This document shows, in pieces, positions 35,651 to 45,569 of a stretch of 64,000 nucleotides of DNA. The DNA lies in assembly GCA_035647615.1 (NCBI GenBank), contig DASRND010000003.1:67135-131134 (forward strand), given 5' to 3'. This stretch comes from Bacteroidales bacterium. GTDB lineage: Bacteria > Bacteroidota > Bacteroidia > Bacteroidales > 4484-276. Position numbers and translations under genes: made by a program. Numbering within the stretch: position 1 is the first letter of the stretch; each line of letters opens with the position of its first letter. The notes beneath the pieces were generated by a model. It saw only the letters and a program-made list of their open reading frames with translations, was not told the origin of the DNA and did not search any database.

Positions 35651-37810
35651 ATGGAAGTTGCCGAACTGAAAAAAAAACACAAACTGATCAAATCATGGTC
35701 GTACCAATGGACGCCCCTCGACAAAGGTTATACAGATAAGACTCTTTATCTGAACCTTTCCCGAAACGAGATCAAAGAAAAAGAGGTTCCGCCCGAGATG
35801 AAAGAAAAATTCATCGGTGGGAAAGGTTATGGCCTCCGGCTTTTGTGGGATGGTACCACCCCCACTACCAAATGGACCGATCCGGAAAATGAAATCAATA
35901 TTGCGTCCGGGCCCATCGGTGGCATCACCCAGTATTCGGGCAGCGGCAAGAGCATTTGCGTCTCTATCTCACCACAAACCGACATCCCCATCGACAGCAA
36001 CGTGGGCGGATTCTTTGGCCCGTTTCTGAAATTTTCGGGTTTCGATGCCATCGAAATACAAGGCAAAGCCGAGCGCGACGTAATTATTTTTATCGATGGC
36101 GTAAATCACATTGTCGAGATCAACGAGGCTCCTTACCTGGATGCCCGCGACAGCCATGTGCTGGGCGAATTGCTGACGGAAATGTACGCCGACGACGAGC
36201 GCGACAAGAAAAATATTGGCATCGTAGCATCGGGCACTGCCGCCGAACATTCACTCATCGGTATGCTCAACTTTACCTTCTACGATCCCAAACGTAAACT
36301 CGTTCGCCTCAAGCAAGCGGGACGTGGCGGAATAGGCAGCGTTTTCAGAAACAAAAAAATCAAAGCCATTGTCTGCAAGATTCCGGGCGTGAAAGGTAAC
36401 CTCAACAATGTAGTGGATTTACCGGCCATCATGGAACGCGGCAGGCGCTTCAACAAAGAGATGCGCGACCTGGACGATTCGCAGGCCGAAATGCGCACCA
36501 AAGGCACCGCCCACCTGGTGAACATTATGAACGACTACGATTTGTTGCCGGTACACAATTACAAATTTGGCTCACATCCTGACGCTGACAAGATACACTC
36601 GGAAGTTTGGAAAACCCGCTTCACGCAAGGCATCCCCGACGGCTGTTGGATAGGTTGTAATATGGCTTGCGCCAAAGGTGTGGATGAATTTGAACTGAAA
36701 ACCGGCCCCTACAAAGGGCAGAAAGTTATTGTGGACGGACCGGAATACGAAAACGCCGGCGGCCTGGGCAGCAACTGTGGCATTTTCGATCCTGATCATA
36801 TTATCGAAGCCAACTTCTATTGCGATACCTACGGCATCTGCACCATCACCTGGGGCACGCTGACGGCCTTTACAATGGAATGCTACGAAAACGGAATCCT
36901 CAACAAAGAGAGAACCGGCGGGCTGGAGCTGAACTTTGGCAACGGCGATGCAGCTATGGAGATGATGCACCAACTCTCGCGTGGCGAAGGCTTTGGCTTG
37001 ATTGCAGGACAAGGAGTTCACAAGATGAAGCAGATTTTTGCAGAAAAAGGCTGGGGCGATCCACAATTTCTGCAAGACATCGGCATGGAAGTGAAGGGTT
37101 TGGAATATTCGGAATATGTTTCCAAGGAGTCGCTGGCACAGCAAGGCGGTTTTGCAATGACCAACAAAGGTCCCCAGCACGACGAAGCCTGGCTGATATT
37201 TATGGATATGGTCAACAACCAAATCCCGACCTTTGAAGATAAGGCCGAGGCATTGCATTACTTCCCCATGTTCCGCACCTGGTTTGGCCTGCAGGGATTG
37301 TGCAAGCTGCCCTGGAACGACGTGGAACCGGTGAACAATGCCGAAACCGACGAGCCGGCCAAAGTACCCGAGCACGTCGATAACTACGTGACCATTTATA
37401 CAGCCGTTACCGGAAAACCTTTCGATAAAAAAGAGATGATCCGGCAGTCGGAGCGGGTGTATAACTTTCAGCGAACCTTCAACCTGCGCCGCGGCTACGG
37501 TACCCGCAAATACGACGCACAACCATACCGCGCCGCAGGCCCTGTAACCAACGAAGAGTACGAATCACGTGCCGAACGCTACGACAAACAACTCAAAGAA
37601 ATTGTAGGTTTTGATCCTGAAGGAAAAACTACCGAAGAAAAAGTAGCCGTGATGCGCAAACATCGCGAAAGCCAATACGAAAAACTCCTCGACGCTGTGT
37701 ACAAGCGTCGTGGCTGGACACGCAACGGCGTACCCACCATTGCACACCTCAAGTCGTTGGGTATGGATTTACCCGAACTCATCGAGGTAGTGAAACCTCA
37801 TCAGGAGTAA
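35651..37810 (+). CDS. Tungsten-containing aldehyde ferredoxin oxidoreductase
   Basis: Oxidises aldehydes to acids, or runs in reverse, with ferredoxin as electron partner, using a tungsten bis-pterin cofactor and one [4Fe-4S] cluster. The 719-residue protein has the N-terminal AOR domain (FIGGKGYGLRLLWDG, IASGPIGG) and the cluster ligands C332, C336 and C340 in CWIGCNMAC, with the fourth at C551 in LQGLCKLPW. It is about 100 residues longer than classical archaeal AORs because of a C-terminal extension rich in charged residues (from about residue 610). It stands alone between a promoter and a terminator, with no ferredoxin or cofactor genes beside it. Confidence 0.92.
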   Translation: MEVAELKKKHKLIKSWSYQWTPLDKGYTDKTLYLNLSRNEIKEKEVPPEMKEKFIGGKGYGLRLLWDGTTPTTKWTDPENEINIASGPIGGITQYSGSGKSICVSISPQTDIPIDSNVGGFFGPFLKFSGFDAIEIQGKAERDVIIFIDGVNHIVEINEAPYLDARDSHVLGELLTEMYADDERDKKNIGIVASGTAAEHSLIGMLNFTFYDPKRKLVRLKQAGRGGIGSVFRNKKIKAIVCKIPGVKGNLNNVVDLPAIMERGRRFNKEMRDLDDSQAEMRTKGTAHLVNIMNDYDLLPVHNYKFGSHPDADKIHSEVWKTRFTQGIPDGCWIGCNMACAKGVDEFELKTGPYKGQKVIVDGPEYENAGGLGSNCGIFDPDHIIEANFYCDTYGICTITWGTLTAFTMECYENGILNKERTGGLELNFGNGDAAMEMMHQLSRGEGFGLIAGQGVHKMKQIFAEKGWGDPQFLQDIGMEVKGLEYSEYVSKESLAQQGGFAMTNKGPQHDEAWLIFMDMVNNQIPTFEDKAEALHYFPMFRTWFGLQGLCKLPWNDVEPVNNAETDEPAKVPEHVDNYVTIYTAVTGKPFDKKEMIRQSERVYNFQRTFNLRRGYGTRKYDAQPYRAAGPVTNEEYESRAERYDKQLKEIVGFDPEGKTTEEKVAVMRKHRESQYEKLLDAVYKRRGWTRNGVPTIAHLKSLGMDLPELIEVVKPHQE

Positions 37811-37834
37811 AAGGGATTTTTTCATTGCTTTAGT

Positions 37835-37866
37835 AAAGGCGGCAGAACTATTTTGCCGCCTTTTTT
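37835..37866 (+). terminator. Intrinsic terminator after the AOR gene
   Basis: A perfect 10-bp stem (AAAGGCGGCA with TGCCGCCTTT) with a 9-nt loop is followed by a T-run. Confidence 0.9.
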
Positions 37867-38172
37867 ATGATTAATATTTCGCATTCCACCCGATGGTAAA
37901 GTTTTTTCTCATCGCTCACAGCTCATCTCTTCATCCTTCTTCCTGCCTATTTGACACTCTGGCTGTCAGCATCGGCATTGGCTACCACATTAGCTATTAT
38001 TTTCGGTGCAACCACCGTAAACAGGGACTTTAATAAATGTATGTGCGTATTAAAAAATAAAAATGACAGAAGATGAATGCATGTATGACAGCGTAAAAAT
38101 GAAATGGCATAATGATTGACGAGGTCTGCCAAATAAATTTAGAAAACAAAAAACAGAAAGGATATTTTAAAC
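37867..38172. other. Region upstream of dnaK
   Basis: About 300 nt without a credible gene. A TAAATTTA at 38134-38141 close to the consensus -7 box may belong to the dnaK promoter, with TTG at 38116 as a poorly spaced -33. No CIRCE inverted repeat was seen. Confidence 0.4.
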
Positions 38173-40095
38173 ATGGGAAAAATTATTGGAATCGACTTAG
38201 GAACTACCAACTCATGCGTCTCCGTAATGGAAGGCAACGAACCGGTGGTTATTCCCAATTCCGAAGGACGTCGTACCACGCCGTCGATAGTTGCATTTAC
38301 TGAGAATGGCGAACGCAAAGTTGGCGACCCTGCCAAGCGTCAGGCTATTACCAATCCCACACAAACCATTTATTCTATCAAAAGATTTATGGGCGAACCG
38401 TGGGGTCGTATGCAAAAGGAAGTAAACCGGGTAACCTACAAGGTAGAAAAAGGTGAAAATGAAACCACACGGGTACGCATTAAAGACCGTCAATACACGC
38501 CACAGGAAATCTCGGCCATCATTCTGCAAAAGATGAAAAAAACTGCTGAAGATTATCTGGGCACTTCTGTAAACGAAGCTGTGATTACCGTTCCGGCATA
38601 TTTCAGCGACTCGCAGCGGCAAGCTACCAAAGAAGCCGGTGAGATAGCGGGCCTCGTGGTAAAACGTATTATCAACGAGCCTACTGCCGCAGCACTGGCT
38701 TATGGCCTCGATAAGAAAAAAGATGATGCCAAAATCGCAGTTTACGACCTGGGTGGCGGTACATTTGACATTTCAATATTAGAACTGGGCGATGGTGTTT
38801 TTGAAGTAAAATCGACCAACGGCGACACCCACCTGGGTGGCGACGACTTCGACCACGTTATCATCGACTGGCTGGCCGAAGAGTTTAAAAAAGACAACAA
38901 CATCGACTTGCGTAAAGATCCGATGGCGTTGCAGCGACTGAAAGAAGCTGCCGAAAAAGCAAAGATTGAACTCTCAAGCTCAAGCGAAACCGAGATCAAC
39001 CTGCCCTACATTATGCCTGTTGATGGAATTCCACAGCACTTGGTGCGTAAACTCACCCGCAGCAAATTCGAACAGCTTTCTGATTCGTTGATCAAACGAA
39101 GCATCGAGCCTTGTAAGAAAGCGCTGAGCGATGCAGGTTTGAGTGCCTCCGACATCGATGAGGTGATTTTGGTAGGTGGTTCTACACGAATTCCTGCCAT
39201 TCAGCAGGAGGTGAAAAACTTCTTTGGCAAAGAGCCTTCCAAAGGTGTAAACCCCGACGAAGTAGTTGCCATTGGCGCAGCCATTCAGGGTGGCGTACTT
39301 ACCGGTGAGGTAACAGATGTGCTGCTGCTCGACGTTACACCGCTTACCCTTGGAATCGAAACTTATGGTGGCGTGATGACCAAACTCATTGCCTCCAATA
39401 CAACCATCCCTACCAAGAAAGCAGAAGTGTTTTCGACGGCTGCCGACAACCAGCCATCTGTCGAAATTCATGTGCTGCAGGGTGAACGTCCAATTGCAAA
39501 AGACAATAAAACTATTGGCCGATTCCATCTCGACGGAATTCCACCCGCACCCCGTGGTATCCCACAGATTGAAGTGGCTTTCGACATCGACGCCAACGGT
39601 ATTCTCAATGTTTCGGCAAAGGACAAAGGCACCGGCAAATCGCAAAGTATCCGCATCGAAGCCTCCTCAGGCCTTACCGATGAAGAGATCAAAAGGATGA
39701 AAGCCGAAGCCGAAGCCAACGCCGAGACCGACAGAGTTGCCAAAGAGCGGATTGATAAACTCAACCAGGCTGATGCGCTGATATTCCAGACAGAAAAGCA
39801 ACTGAAAGAATACGGCGACAAGATTCCGGCTGACAAGAAAAAACCCATCGACGATGCACTTGCCGAACTTAAAGAAGCGCACAAAAAAGAAGACATCGCC
39901 GGCATCGACGCAGCCAGCAAAAAGCTGAACGATGTGTTTCAGGCTGCCAGCCAGGAAATGTACAGCGCCGCCGGAGCCCAACAGCAACAGCAACAAGGCG
40001 AACCTACCGACCAGCAACAACAGCAAGGTGGTGGTGAACAAGGCGGAAACAACGATGGCGAAGTAACCGACGTAGATTTTGAAGAGGTTAAATAA
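38173..40095 (+). CDS. dnaK: Chaperone DnaK (Hsp70)
   Basis: ATP-dependent chaperone that binds exposed hydrophobic segments of proteins in the cytosol, working with DnaJ and GrpE. The 640-residue protein has phosphate-binding loop 1 ([12 protein letters not shown]), loop 2 ([14 protein letters not shown]), the adenosine motif ([13 protein letters not shown]), the linker VLLLDVTPL and a full substrate-binding domain. A Gln/Gly-rich segment precedes the acidic C-terminus DVDFEEVK. Neither dnaJ nor grpE is nearby. It is followed by an intrinsic terminator. Confidence 0.97.
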   Translation: MGKIIGIDLGTTNSCVSVMEGNEPVVIPNSEGRRTTPSIVAFTENGERKVGDPAKRQAITNPTQTIYSIKRFMGEPWGRMQKEVNRVTYKVEKGENETTRVRIKDRQYTPQEISAIILQKMKKTAEDYLGTSVNEAVITVPAYFSDSQRQATKEAGEIAGLVVKRIINEPTAAALAYGLDKKKDDAKIAVYDLGGGTFDISILELGDGVFEVKSTNGDTHLGGDDFDHVIIDWLAEEFKKDNNIDLRKDPMALQRLKEAAEKAKIELSSSSETEINLPYIMPVDGIPQHLVRKLTRSKFEQLSDSLIKRSIEPCKKALSDAGLSASDIDEVILVGGSTRIPAIQQEVKNFFGKEPSKGVNPDEVVAIGAAIQGGVLTGEVTDVLLLDVTPLTLGIETYGGVMTKLIASNTTIPTKKAEVFSTAADNQPSVEIHVLQGERPIAKDNKTIGRFHLDGIPPAPRGIPQIEVAFDIDANGILNVSAKDKGTGKSQSIRIEASSGLTDEEIKRMKAEAEANAETDRVAKERIDKLNQADALIFQTEKQLKEYGDKIPADKKKPIDDALAELKEAHKKEDIAGIDAASKKLNDVFQAASQEMYSAAGAQQQQQQGEPTDQQQQQGGGEQGGNNDGEVTDVDFEEVK

Positions 40096-40152
40096 TTTTG
40101 GATTGTAACGACGCACAGCCGTCGCCATTCAAATCAACGACGATTAATAAAT

Positions 40153-40185
40153 TAAAAACCCTGGTAGGAATACCGGGGTTTTTTT
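40153..40185 (+). terminator. Intrinsic terminator after dnaK
   Basis: A 13-bp stem (40153-40165 with 40170-40182, one wobble) with a GGAA loop is followed by a T-run. Confidence 0.88.
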
Positions 40186-40442
40186 TGTGCTTTTTTTCAA
40201 AAAACAAAGCTTCTCTTCTATTTCCAAATAGGAGGTTTATGAAAATAAGTAAGAAGTTTTTAACAAATCCGTTCCCGGTTAAGTCATTAATAGTAGTTTT
40301 AGTGCCTTTTTCTGCTGTGGCAACTTTTAAAACTTTAACACCGCGAGCGTTTTATTTTGTAACATCTTTGTAATTATCAATTAAATAAGCATACTCATCA
40401 AAAATTAATATTTAAAACTAACCATCAAAAATTGCATTAACT
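40186..40442. other. Leader of the adhesin array, with a possible 44-codon ORF
   Basis: A plus-strand frame at 40239-40373 would encode 44 residues (MKISKKFLTNPFPVKSL..., hydrophobic middle). It is preceded by AGGAGG at 40231-40236 region, a Shine-Dalgarno-like match that is unusual in this phylum. Nothing else supports it as a gene. The region must also hold the promoter of the first adhesin gene, but no clear TAnnTTTG was found. Confidence 0.3.
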
Positions 40443-42074
40443 ATGAGAAAATTTACATTTTTATTGGTGCTGATGATTGCTTTCGCAACAGCACAGGCAC
40501 AGTTACCTTCTAACTGGACAGACGACACAGGAATAGAAACTTTTAAAGAATCATCCACTGTACATGGCGGCAACTTCAGTTGTGGCGTAATTGTAAATAC
40601 TGAGGTGCAAGCCAACTGCGACTTTGCCAACGACAGCCCAATGCCCGTAACGCCGGGTGCTACTTACAAAATTTCTTTCTGGGCCAATACCAGCGAACAC
40701 GTTCGCGTAACAGCCGTTGTGGACTGGGATGCAGGATCCACACAATACTCCAACACTTATGTTGGTCCGGCCACCAGCGGGTGGGAACAATTCACCTTTG
40801 AGGGAACGGTGCCAGAGGGCGTAGCAACAGGAACTGCAAGACTTCGCTTCTACGATGTACCCGGTTTCAATCCGGGCGAAACCCAATACGTGGACGATGT
40901 CGCTTTTGAATCACCCATCGGAACACCTAAAACTGTAGTAAATGGTGATTTTGAAAACTGGGGTGGTGCTAACGAAGGAGAACCTTCCGACTATCCAACT
41001 GAATTTGCGGCTACCGCATCAGGTGTTAAAATAACACTATCCTGGATTGATGCAGTGGGAGATCCATTGCCGGGCAACTATCTGATAAAAGCAAGCAAGC
41101 AGAATGATATTACCCCTCCGGTTGACGGTACCTTCGTTCCAAACGATCTCAACCTGGCCGACGGCAGCGGTGCCGCCAATGTGGCTTATGGCCTGGAATC
41201 TTTCACCTTTTCGGAACTGGAGCCATTAACAACTTATTATTTCAAAATATTCCCCTACACCAACAGCGGCCCCGATGTAGATTACAAAACCGACGGAACT
41301 GCTCCATCGGCACAGGCAACCACCGGAGAAGAAACGATCAGCTTCTTCACCGACTTCAACGATGGCTGGGGTGGATGGACACCGATAAGTGTAGTTGGCG
41401 ACCAAGTATGGACACGCACCACCGAATATGGCATCGAAAATAGCCCGTGTGCTAAGATGGCCGGTTTTACTACCCTTGCCGTAGTTAACGAAGACTGGCT
41501 GCTTTCGCCAGCCTATGACCTTGCAGGCCTAAGCAATATGATGGTGAATTTTTATTCCGCCACAAAATTTGCAGGCCCCGCTTTGCGCTTTAAAGTTTCG
41601 ACGAATTACAACGGCACCGGAAACCCCAACGACGCAACATGGGACGACCTTACAGATATGGCTGAATGGTCGACCGACAATTACGAGTGGACCGAGTCGG
41701 GCGACATTGATATGGCGGCATACAGCGGCAGCACCGTACATCTGGCTTTTGTTTATTTCTCGACAGCCGAGCAGGCTCCTACCTGGGAAATTGATAACAT
41801 CCACCTTCAGGTAAGCAGCAGCATCAATGATCCTGAGTCATATCTGCTGGGATTGTATCCCAATCCTTCCAACGGCCTGATCAATTACAACCTGAAACAA
41901 ACGCCTGTAAGCATTGAAGTATTTAATATTACTGGCCAGCGTCTTTTTGTAACCGCAACGTCCAGTGCTACCGGAACAATTGATCTGCAGCAAATACCTG
42001 CAGGTGTTTTTATTGTAAAATTCGTTCTTGATGAGCAGGGAACTTCCGTCGTAAGACGCATCATCATAGAATAG
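40443..42074 (+). CDS. Multidomain adhesin 1, T9SS substrate
   Basis: The 543-residue protein has a signal peptide (1-19), a beta-sandwich like a carbohydrate-binding module (about 21-165, with TYKISFWANTSEHVRV and GWEQFTFEG), an Fn3-like repeat (about 178-300, ending YYFKIFPYTNSG...DYKTDGTAP), a choice-of-anchor J / cleaved-adhesin domain (about 305-463, with NEDWLLSPAYDL and TWEIDNI), and a T9SS type A sorting domain (LYPNPSNGLI to VVRRIIIE). It is probably displayed on the cell surface and may bind polysaccharide. It is the shortest member of a tandem family; the N-terminal 175 residues are nearly the same in the next gene. It ends in TAG. Confidence 0.88.
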   Translation: MRKFTFLLVLMIAFATAQAQLPSNWTDDTGIETFKESSTVHGGNFSCGVIVNTEVQANCDFANDSPMPVTPGATYKISFWANTSEHVRVTAVVDWDAGSTQYSNTYVGPATSGWEQFTFEGTVPEGVATGTARLRFYDVPGFNPGETQYVDDVAFESPIGTPKTVVNGDFENWGGANEGEPSDYPTEFAATASGVKITLSWIDAVGDPLPGNYLIKASKQNDITPPVDGTFVPNDLNLADGSGAANVAYGLESFTFSELEPLTTYYFKIFPYTNSGPDVDYKTDGTAPSAQATTGEETISFFTDFNDGWGGWTPISVVGDQVWTRTTEYGIENSPCAKMAGFTTLAVVNEDWLLSPAYDLAGLSNMMVNFYSATKFAGPALRFKVSTNYNGTGNPNDATWDDLTDMAEWSTDNYEWTESGDIDMAAYSGSTVHLAFVYFSTAEQAPTWEIDNIHLQVSSSINDPESYLLGLYPNPSNGLINYNLKQTPVSIEVFNITGQRLFVTATSSATGTIDLQQIPAGVFIVKFVLDEQGTSVVRRIIIE

Positions 42075-42082
42075 TTTACCTA

Positions 42083-42120
42083 AAGGAAGCCGGGAGCATT
42101 TGTTCCGGCTTCCCTTTTTT
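42083..42120 (+). terminator. Intrinsic terminator after adhesin 1
   Basis: GGAAGCCGG pairs with CCGGCTTCC and a T-run follows. The sequence is nearly the same as the terminator after the next gene, so it was probably copied with the gene. Confidence 0.88.
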
Positions 42121-42143
42121 ATTAAAAAAAACAATATGACTTC

Positions 42144-45100
42144 ATGAAAAAAGTCTTCCTTTTTGTCCTAATGCTTTTTGCAATATCAACGGTGCAGGCA
42201 CAGTTGCCTTCCGATTGGACTGACGACACAGGCATAGAAACATTTAAGGAATCGACAAGCGTGCATGGTGGCGCTTACAGTTGTGGCGTAATTGTAAATA
42301 CCGACGTGCAGGCCAACTGCGACCTTTCCAATACCAGCCCAATGCCTGTGACTCCAGGTGCAACCTACAAGATTTCTTTCTGGGCCAATACCAGCGAACA
42401 TGTTCGTGTAACGGCCGTTGTGGACTGGAATTTAGGTAGCGCACAATACTCCAACTCGTATGTAGGCCCGGCCACCAGCGGGTGGGAACAATTCGTCTTT
42501 GAAGGAACGGTACCCGACAGCGTAGCAACAGGAACCGCAAGACTTCGTTTCTACGATGTGAGCGGATTTATTCCGGGCGAAACCCAGTATGTGGATGATG
42601 TTGCTTTTGAATCACCCGTGGGAACACCAAAAACTGTTGTTAATGGTGATTTTGAAACCTGGGGTGGCATCGTGGGAGAACCTTCCAATTATCCAACTGA
42701 ATTTACTGCTGCCGCATCGGGCGGGGGAATAGCACTTTCCTGGGTGGATGCTGTTGGTGATCCTTTACCTGAAAACTATCTGATAAAAGCAAGTAAGCAT
42801 AGTAACATTGCCCATCCGGTAGATGGTATCTACGTTACCAATGACCTAGATTTGTCCGACAGCACCGGAGCCGCCAATGTGGCTTATGGTCAAGAATCAT
42901 TCAACTTTACGGGACTGGTGCCATTCACAACTTATTACTTCAGAATATTCCCTTACACCAACAGCGGCATCAATGTGGATTACAAAACTGACGGTACGGC
43001 TCCATCGGCGCAAGCCACCATTGGAAGCATTATAATTCTGGAATCCGAAAACTTCGACGCCGACTGGGGCGGATGGACACGCGTGAATGTATTAGGCGAA
43101 CAGGAGTGGAGCCGCGACAACACATTTGGTATTGGTAATACCGCTTGCGCTAAAATGACAGGCAACAGCGGCGGCGCCAACTACGCTAACGAAGATTGGC
43201 TCATTTCGCCATCGATGGATTTTACAACCTGCACCGATCAGATTTTTACGTTCTTCAGCGCAGTAGGTTATTCTACTTCTGAACCTCAGCTCACCGTGCA
43301 CATCTCCACTGATTATGACGGCCACAATCCTTCTACCGCCACCTGGACAAAGCTGAACCCAATACTAGCCACCAGCCCGCCCAACTTGGCCTGGACTAAT
43401 TCGAGCGCAGTGGATGTTTCGGACTTCACCGGCGACAACGTGCATGTAGCATTTGTTTATATCTGTGGAACCGACCCAGCAGAAACCTGGGAAATTGATA
43501 ACATCATGATAAGCGGCGAAGGCGAAATAGTGCCTGAACCCGAACCATCCAATTATCCCGCTGACTTTGCAGCTTTGGCTGATGGACAAACCGTCCATCT
43601 TTCGTGGGCCGACGCTATCGGCGAAATTTTGCCGGAGCATTATCTTATTTTGGGAAGTGATGCCAACAATATCGCAGCACCGCAGGATGGCCAGCCCGTG
43701 GAGAACGACCCCGACTTTAGCGACGGAATGGCGGTAATGAATGTATCATACGGAACTACCAGCATTACGTTTACCGAATTGGCAAACAACCAGACTTATT
43801 ATTTCAAAATTTATCCCTACAACAATTCAGGTGTGGCGATAGATTATAAAAATGATGGAATCCCGCCAATGGCAGAGGCAACGACCGAACAAGAAGCTGC
43901 CAACCTTTTCACCGACTTCAACGAAGACTGGGGCGGATGGACACCGATAAGCCTCGTGGGTAACCAAACATGGACGCGCACCACCGAATATGGCATCGAA
44001 AACAGCCCATGTGCTAAGATGGCCGGTTTTAATAACGGCGCCGTCATCAACGAAGACTGGCTGCTCTCGCCGGCGTACGACCTGGCAGGCATGGACGATA
44101 TGGTAGCAAGTTTTTATTCTGCTACCAAATTTGCCGGCCCTGCTTTGCGCTTTAAAGTATCTACTAATTACGATGGCGCGGGCAATCCCAACGATTTTGC
44201 CTGGGATGATCTTACCGATTTGGCTGTCTGGTCGACCGACAATTACGAATGGACTGAGTCGGGCGATATCGATATGTCGACATACGGTGGCAGCACCGTG
44301 CGTCTGGCTTTTGTCTATTTTTCGACTGATCTGGAAGCGCCAACCTGGGAAATCGACAATGTGCTGCTTTCTCCCGCACAGGTTCTGGGAGAGCCGTCGG
44401 CTTACCCCACCACTTTTGCCATGACAGCACAGAATCAAAACATAACCATCACCTGGATGGATGCTACCGGCACCATTGTTCCCGAAGGCTACCTTGTGAT
44501 GATTAGCAATACCGACGAATTCACAGCTCCCATCGACGGTACACCCGTACCCGATGATTTGGATTTGAGCGATGGCAAGGGTGCTAAAAATGTAATGCCC
44601 GGCGTGCAGCAGGTAAGTTTTAATGATCTCGCGCCGAGCACCACTTACCATGTAGTGATTTATCCCTTCACAAATTCCGGCGCCGCCATCGATTACAAAA
44701 CCGACGGCACGGTGCCACATGCCGAGGCTATCACTGCCGAAGCTGCGGCCGATCTACTTTTTACCACTTTTAACGAAAACTGGGAAAACTGGACACCCAT
44801 CAGCATTACCGGCGATCAGGTATGGAACCGCAACAATACTTTTGGCATTGACGGAACAGCTTGCGCACGCGTAAGCGGATTTGCCAACGAAGTTTCCAAC
44901 CCAAACGAAGACTGGCTGGTTTCGCCGGCTATCGATCTTACAGGAATCACCAATGCCGCGCTGATGTTTTATTCGGCAGTAGCCGATAGCGGCGATCCGC
45001 TGCAGGTTATGGTTTCGACCGACTTCGACGGTGCTGGCAACCCCAATGATTTTACATGGGATAACCTTACTTCACTGGCCGATTGGCCTGCCGTTGATCC

Positions 45101-45497
45101 TTTCTGGCAATGGACTCATTCGGGAAATATTAGTTTGGAGGATTATGCCAATCAAACCATTTACGTTGCCTTTAAATTTACCTCCAACGCCGAGGAATCA
45201 AAAACATGGGAAGTCGACAACATCCGCATTCAGGGAAGCAGCAGCATCAACGATCCGGAATCGTACTTGCTTAGATTGTATCCCAATCCAACCAACGGTC
45301 TGATTCATTACGATCTAAAAAAAGCGCCAACGACTATCGATATTTATTCGATCACCGGACAGCTTGTCTACAGCGCTGCCTTACCAGCTTCTAGCGGAAG
45401 CATTAATCTGCAGCAAATGCAAAAAGGCCTCTATCTCGTCCGCTTCATTCTGGACGAACAAGGTACTTCCGTCGTAAGACGCATAATAGTTGAATAA
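42144..45497 (+). CDS. Multidomain adhesin 2, T9SS substrate
   Basis: The 1,117-residue protein has the same start as adhesin 1 (signal peptide 1-19, sugar-binding-like domain 21-165), then three alternating pairs of an Fn3-like repeat and a choice-of-anchor J domain (roughly 178-458, 468-748 and 755-1035), and a T9SS type A sorting domain (LYPNPTNGLI to VVRRIIVE). The second choice-of-anchor J domain (nt 43900-44370) is much closer to the single one of adhesin 1 than to its own neighbours. It is a secreted surface protein, likely an adhesin or polysaccharide binder. The unit pair looks duplicated from a short ancestor like adhesin 1. Confidence 0.88.
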   Translation: MKKVFLFVLMLFAISTVQAQLPSDWTDDTGIETFKESTSVHGGAYSCGVIVNTDVQANCDLSNTSPMPVTPGATYKISFWANTSEHVRVTAVVDWNLGSAQYSNSYVGPATSGWEQFVFEGTVPDSVATGTARLRFYDVSGFIPGETQYVDDVAFESPVGTPKTVVNGDFETWGGIVGEPSNYPTEFTAAASGGGIALSWVDAVGDPLPENYLIKASKHSNIAHPVDGIYVTNDLDLSDSTGAANVAYGQESFNFTGLVPFTTYYFRIFPYTNSGINVDYKTDGTAPSAQATIGSIIILESENFDADWGGWTRVNVLGEQEWSRDNTFGIGNTACAKMTGNSGGANYANEDWLISPSMDFTTCTDQIFTFFSAVGYSTSEPQLTVHISTDYDGHNPSTATWTKLNPILATSPPNLAWTNSSAVDVSDFTGDNVHVAFVYICGTDPAETWEIDNIMISGEGEIVPEPEPSNYPADFAALADGQTVHLSWADAIGEILPEHYLILGSDANNIAAPQDGQPVENDPDFSDGMAVMNVSYGTTSITFTELANNQTYYFKIYPYNNSGVAIDYKNDGIPPMAEATTEQEAANLFTDFNEDWGGWTPISLVGNQTWTRTTEYGIENSPCAKMAGFNNGAVINEDWLLSPAYDLAGMDDMVASFYSATKFAGPALRFKVSTNYDGAGNPNDFAWDDLTDLAVWSTDNYEWTESGDIDMSTYGGSTVRLAFVYFSTDLEAPTWEIDNVLLSPAQVLGEPSAYPTTFAMTAQNQNITITWMDATGTIVPEGYLVMISNTDEFTAPIDGTPVPDDLDLSDGKGAKNVMPGVQQVSFNDLAPSTTYHVVIYPFTNSGAAIDYKTDGTVPHAEAITAEAAADLLFTTFNENWENWTPISITGDQVWNRNNTFGIDGTACARVSGFANEVSNPNEDWLVSPAIDLTGITNAALMFYSAVADSGDPLQVMVSTDFDGAGNPNDFTWDNLTSLADWPAVDPFWQWTHSGNISLEDYANQTIYVAFKFTSNAEESKTWEVDNIRIQGSSSINDPESYLLRLYPNPTNGLIHYDLKKAPTTIDIYSITGQLVYSAALPASSGSINLQQMQKGLYLVRFILDEQGTSVVRRIIVE

Positions 45498-45505
45498 TTT
45501 ACTGA

Positions 45506-45546
45506 AAGGAAGCCGGGAGCATCAGTTCCCGCTTCCTTATTTTTTT
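45506..45546 (+). terminator. Intrinsic terminator after adhesin 2
   Basis: AAGGAAGC and GCTTCCTT pair around an inner GGGA/TCCC stem with one bulged C, and a T-run follows. It is a close copy of the terminator at 42083-42120. Confidence 0.82.
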
Positions 45547-45569
45547 AATAATAAAAATAGCAAAACCAC

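Noticed and set aside
36572..37522. Long open frame antisense to the AOR gene
   Set aside because: Overlaps the catalytic core of a well-supported enzyme and carries no family motif.
38000..38172. CIRCE element upstream of dnaK
   Set aside because: No TTAGCACTC-N9-GAGTGCTAA inverted repeat is present.
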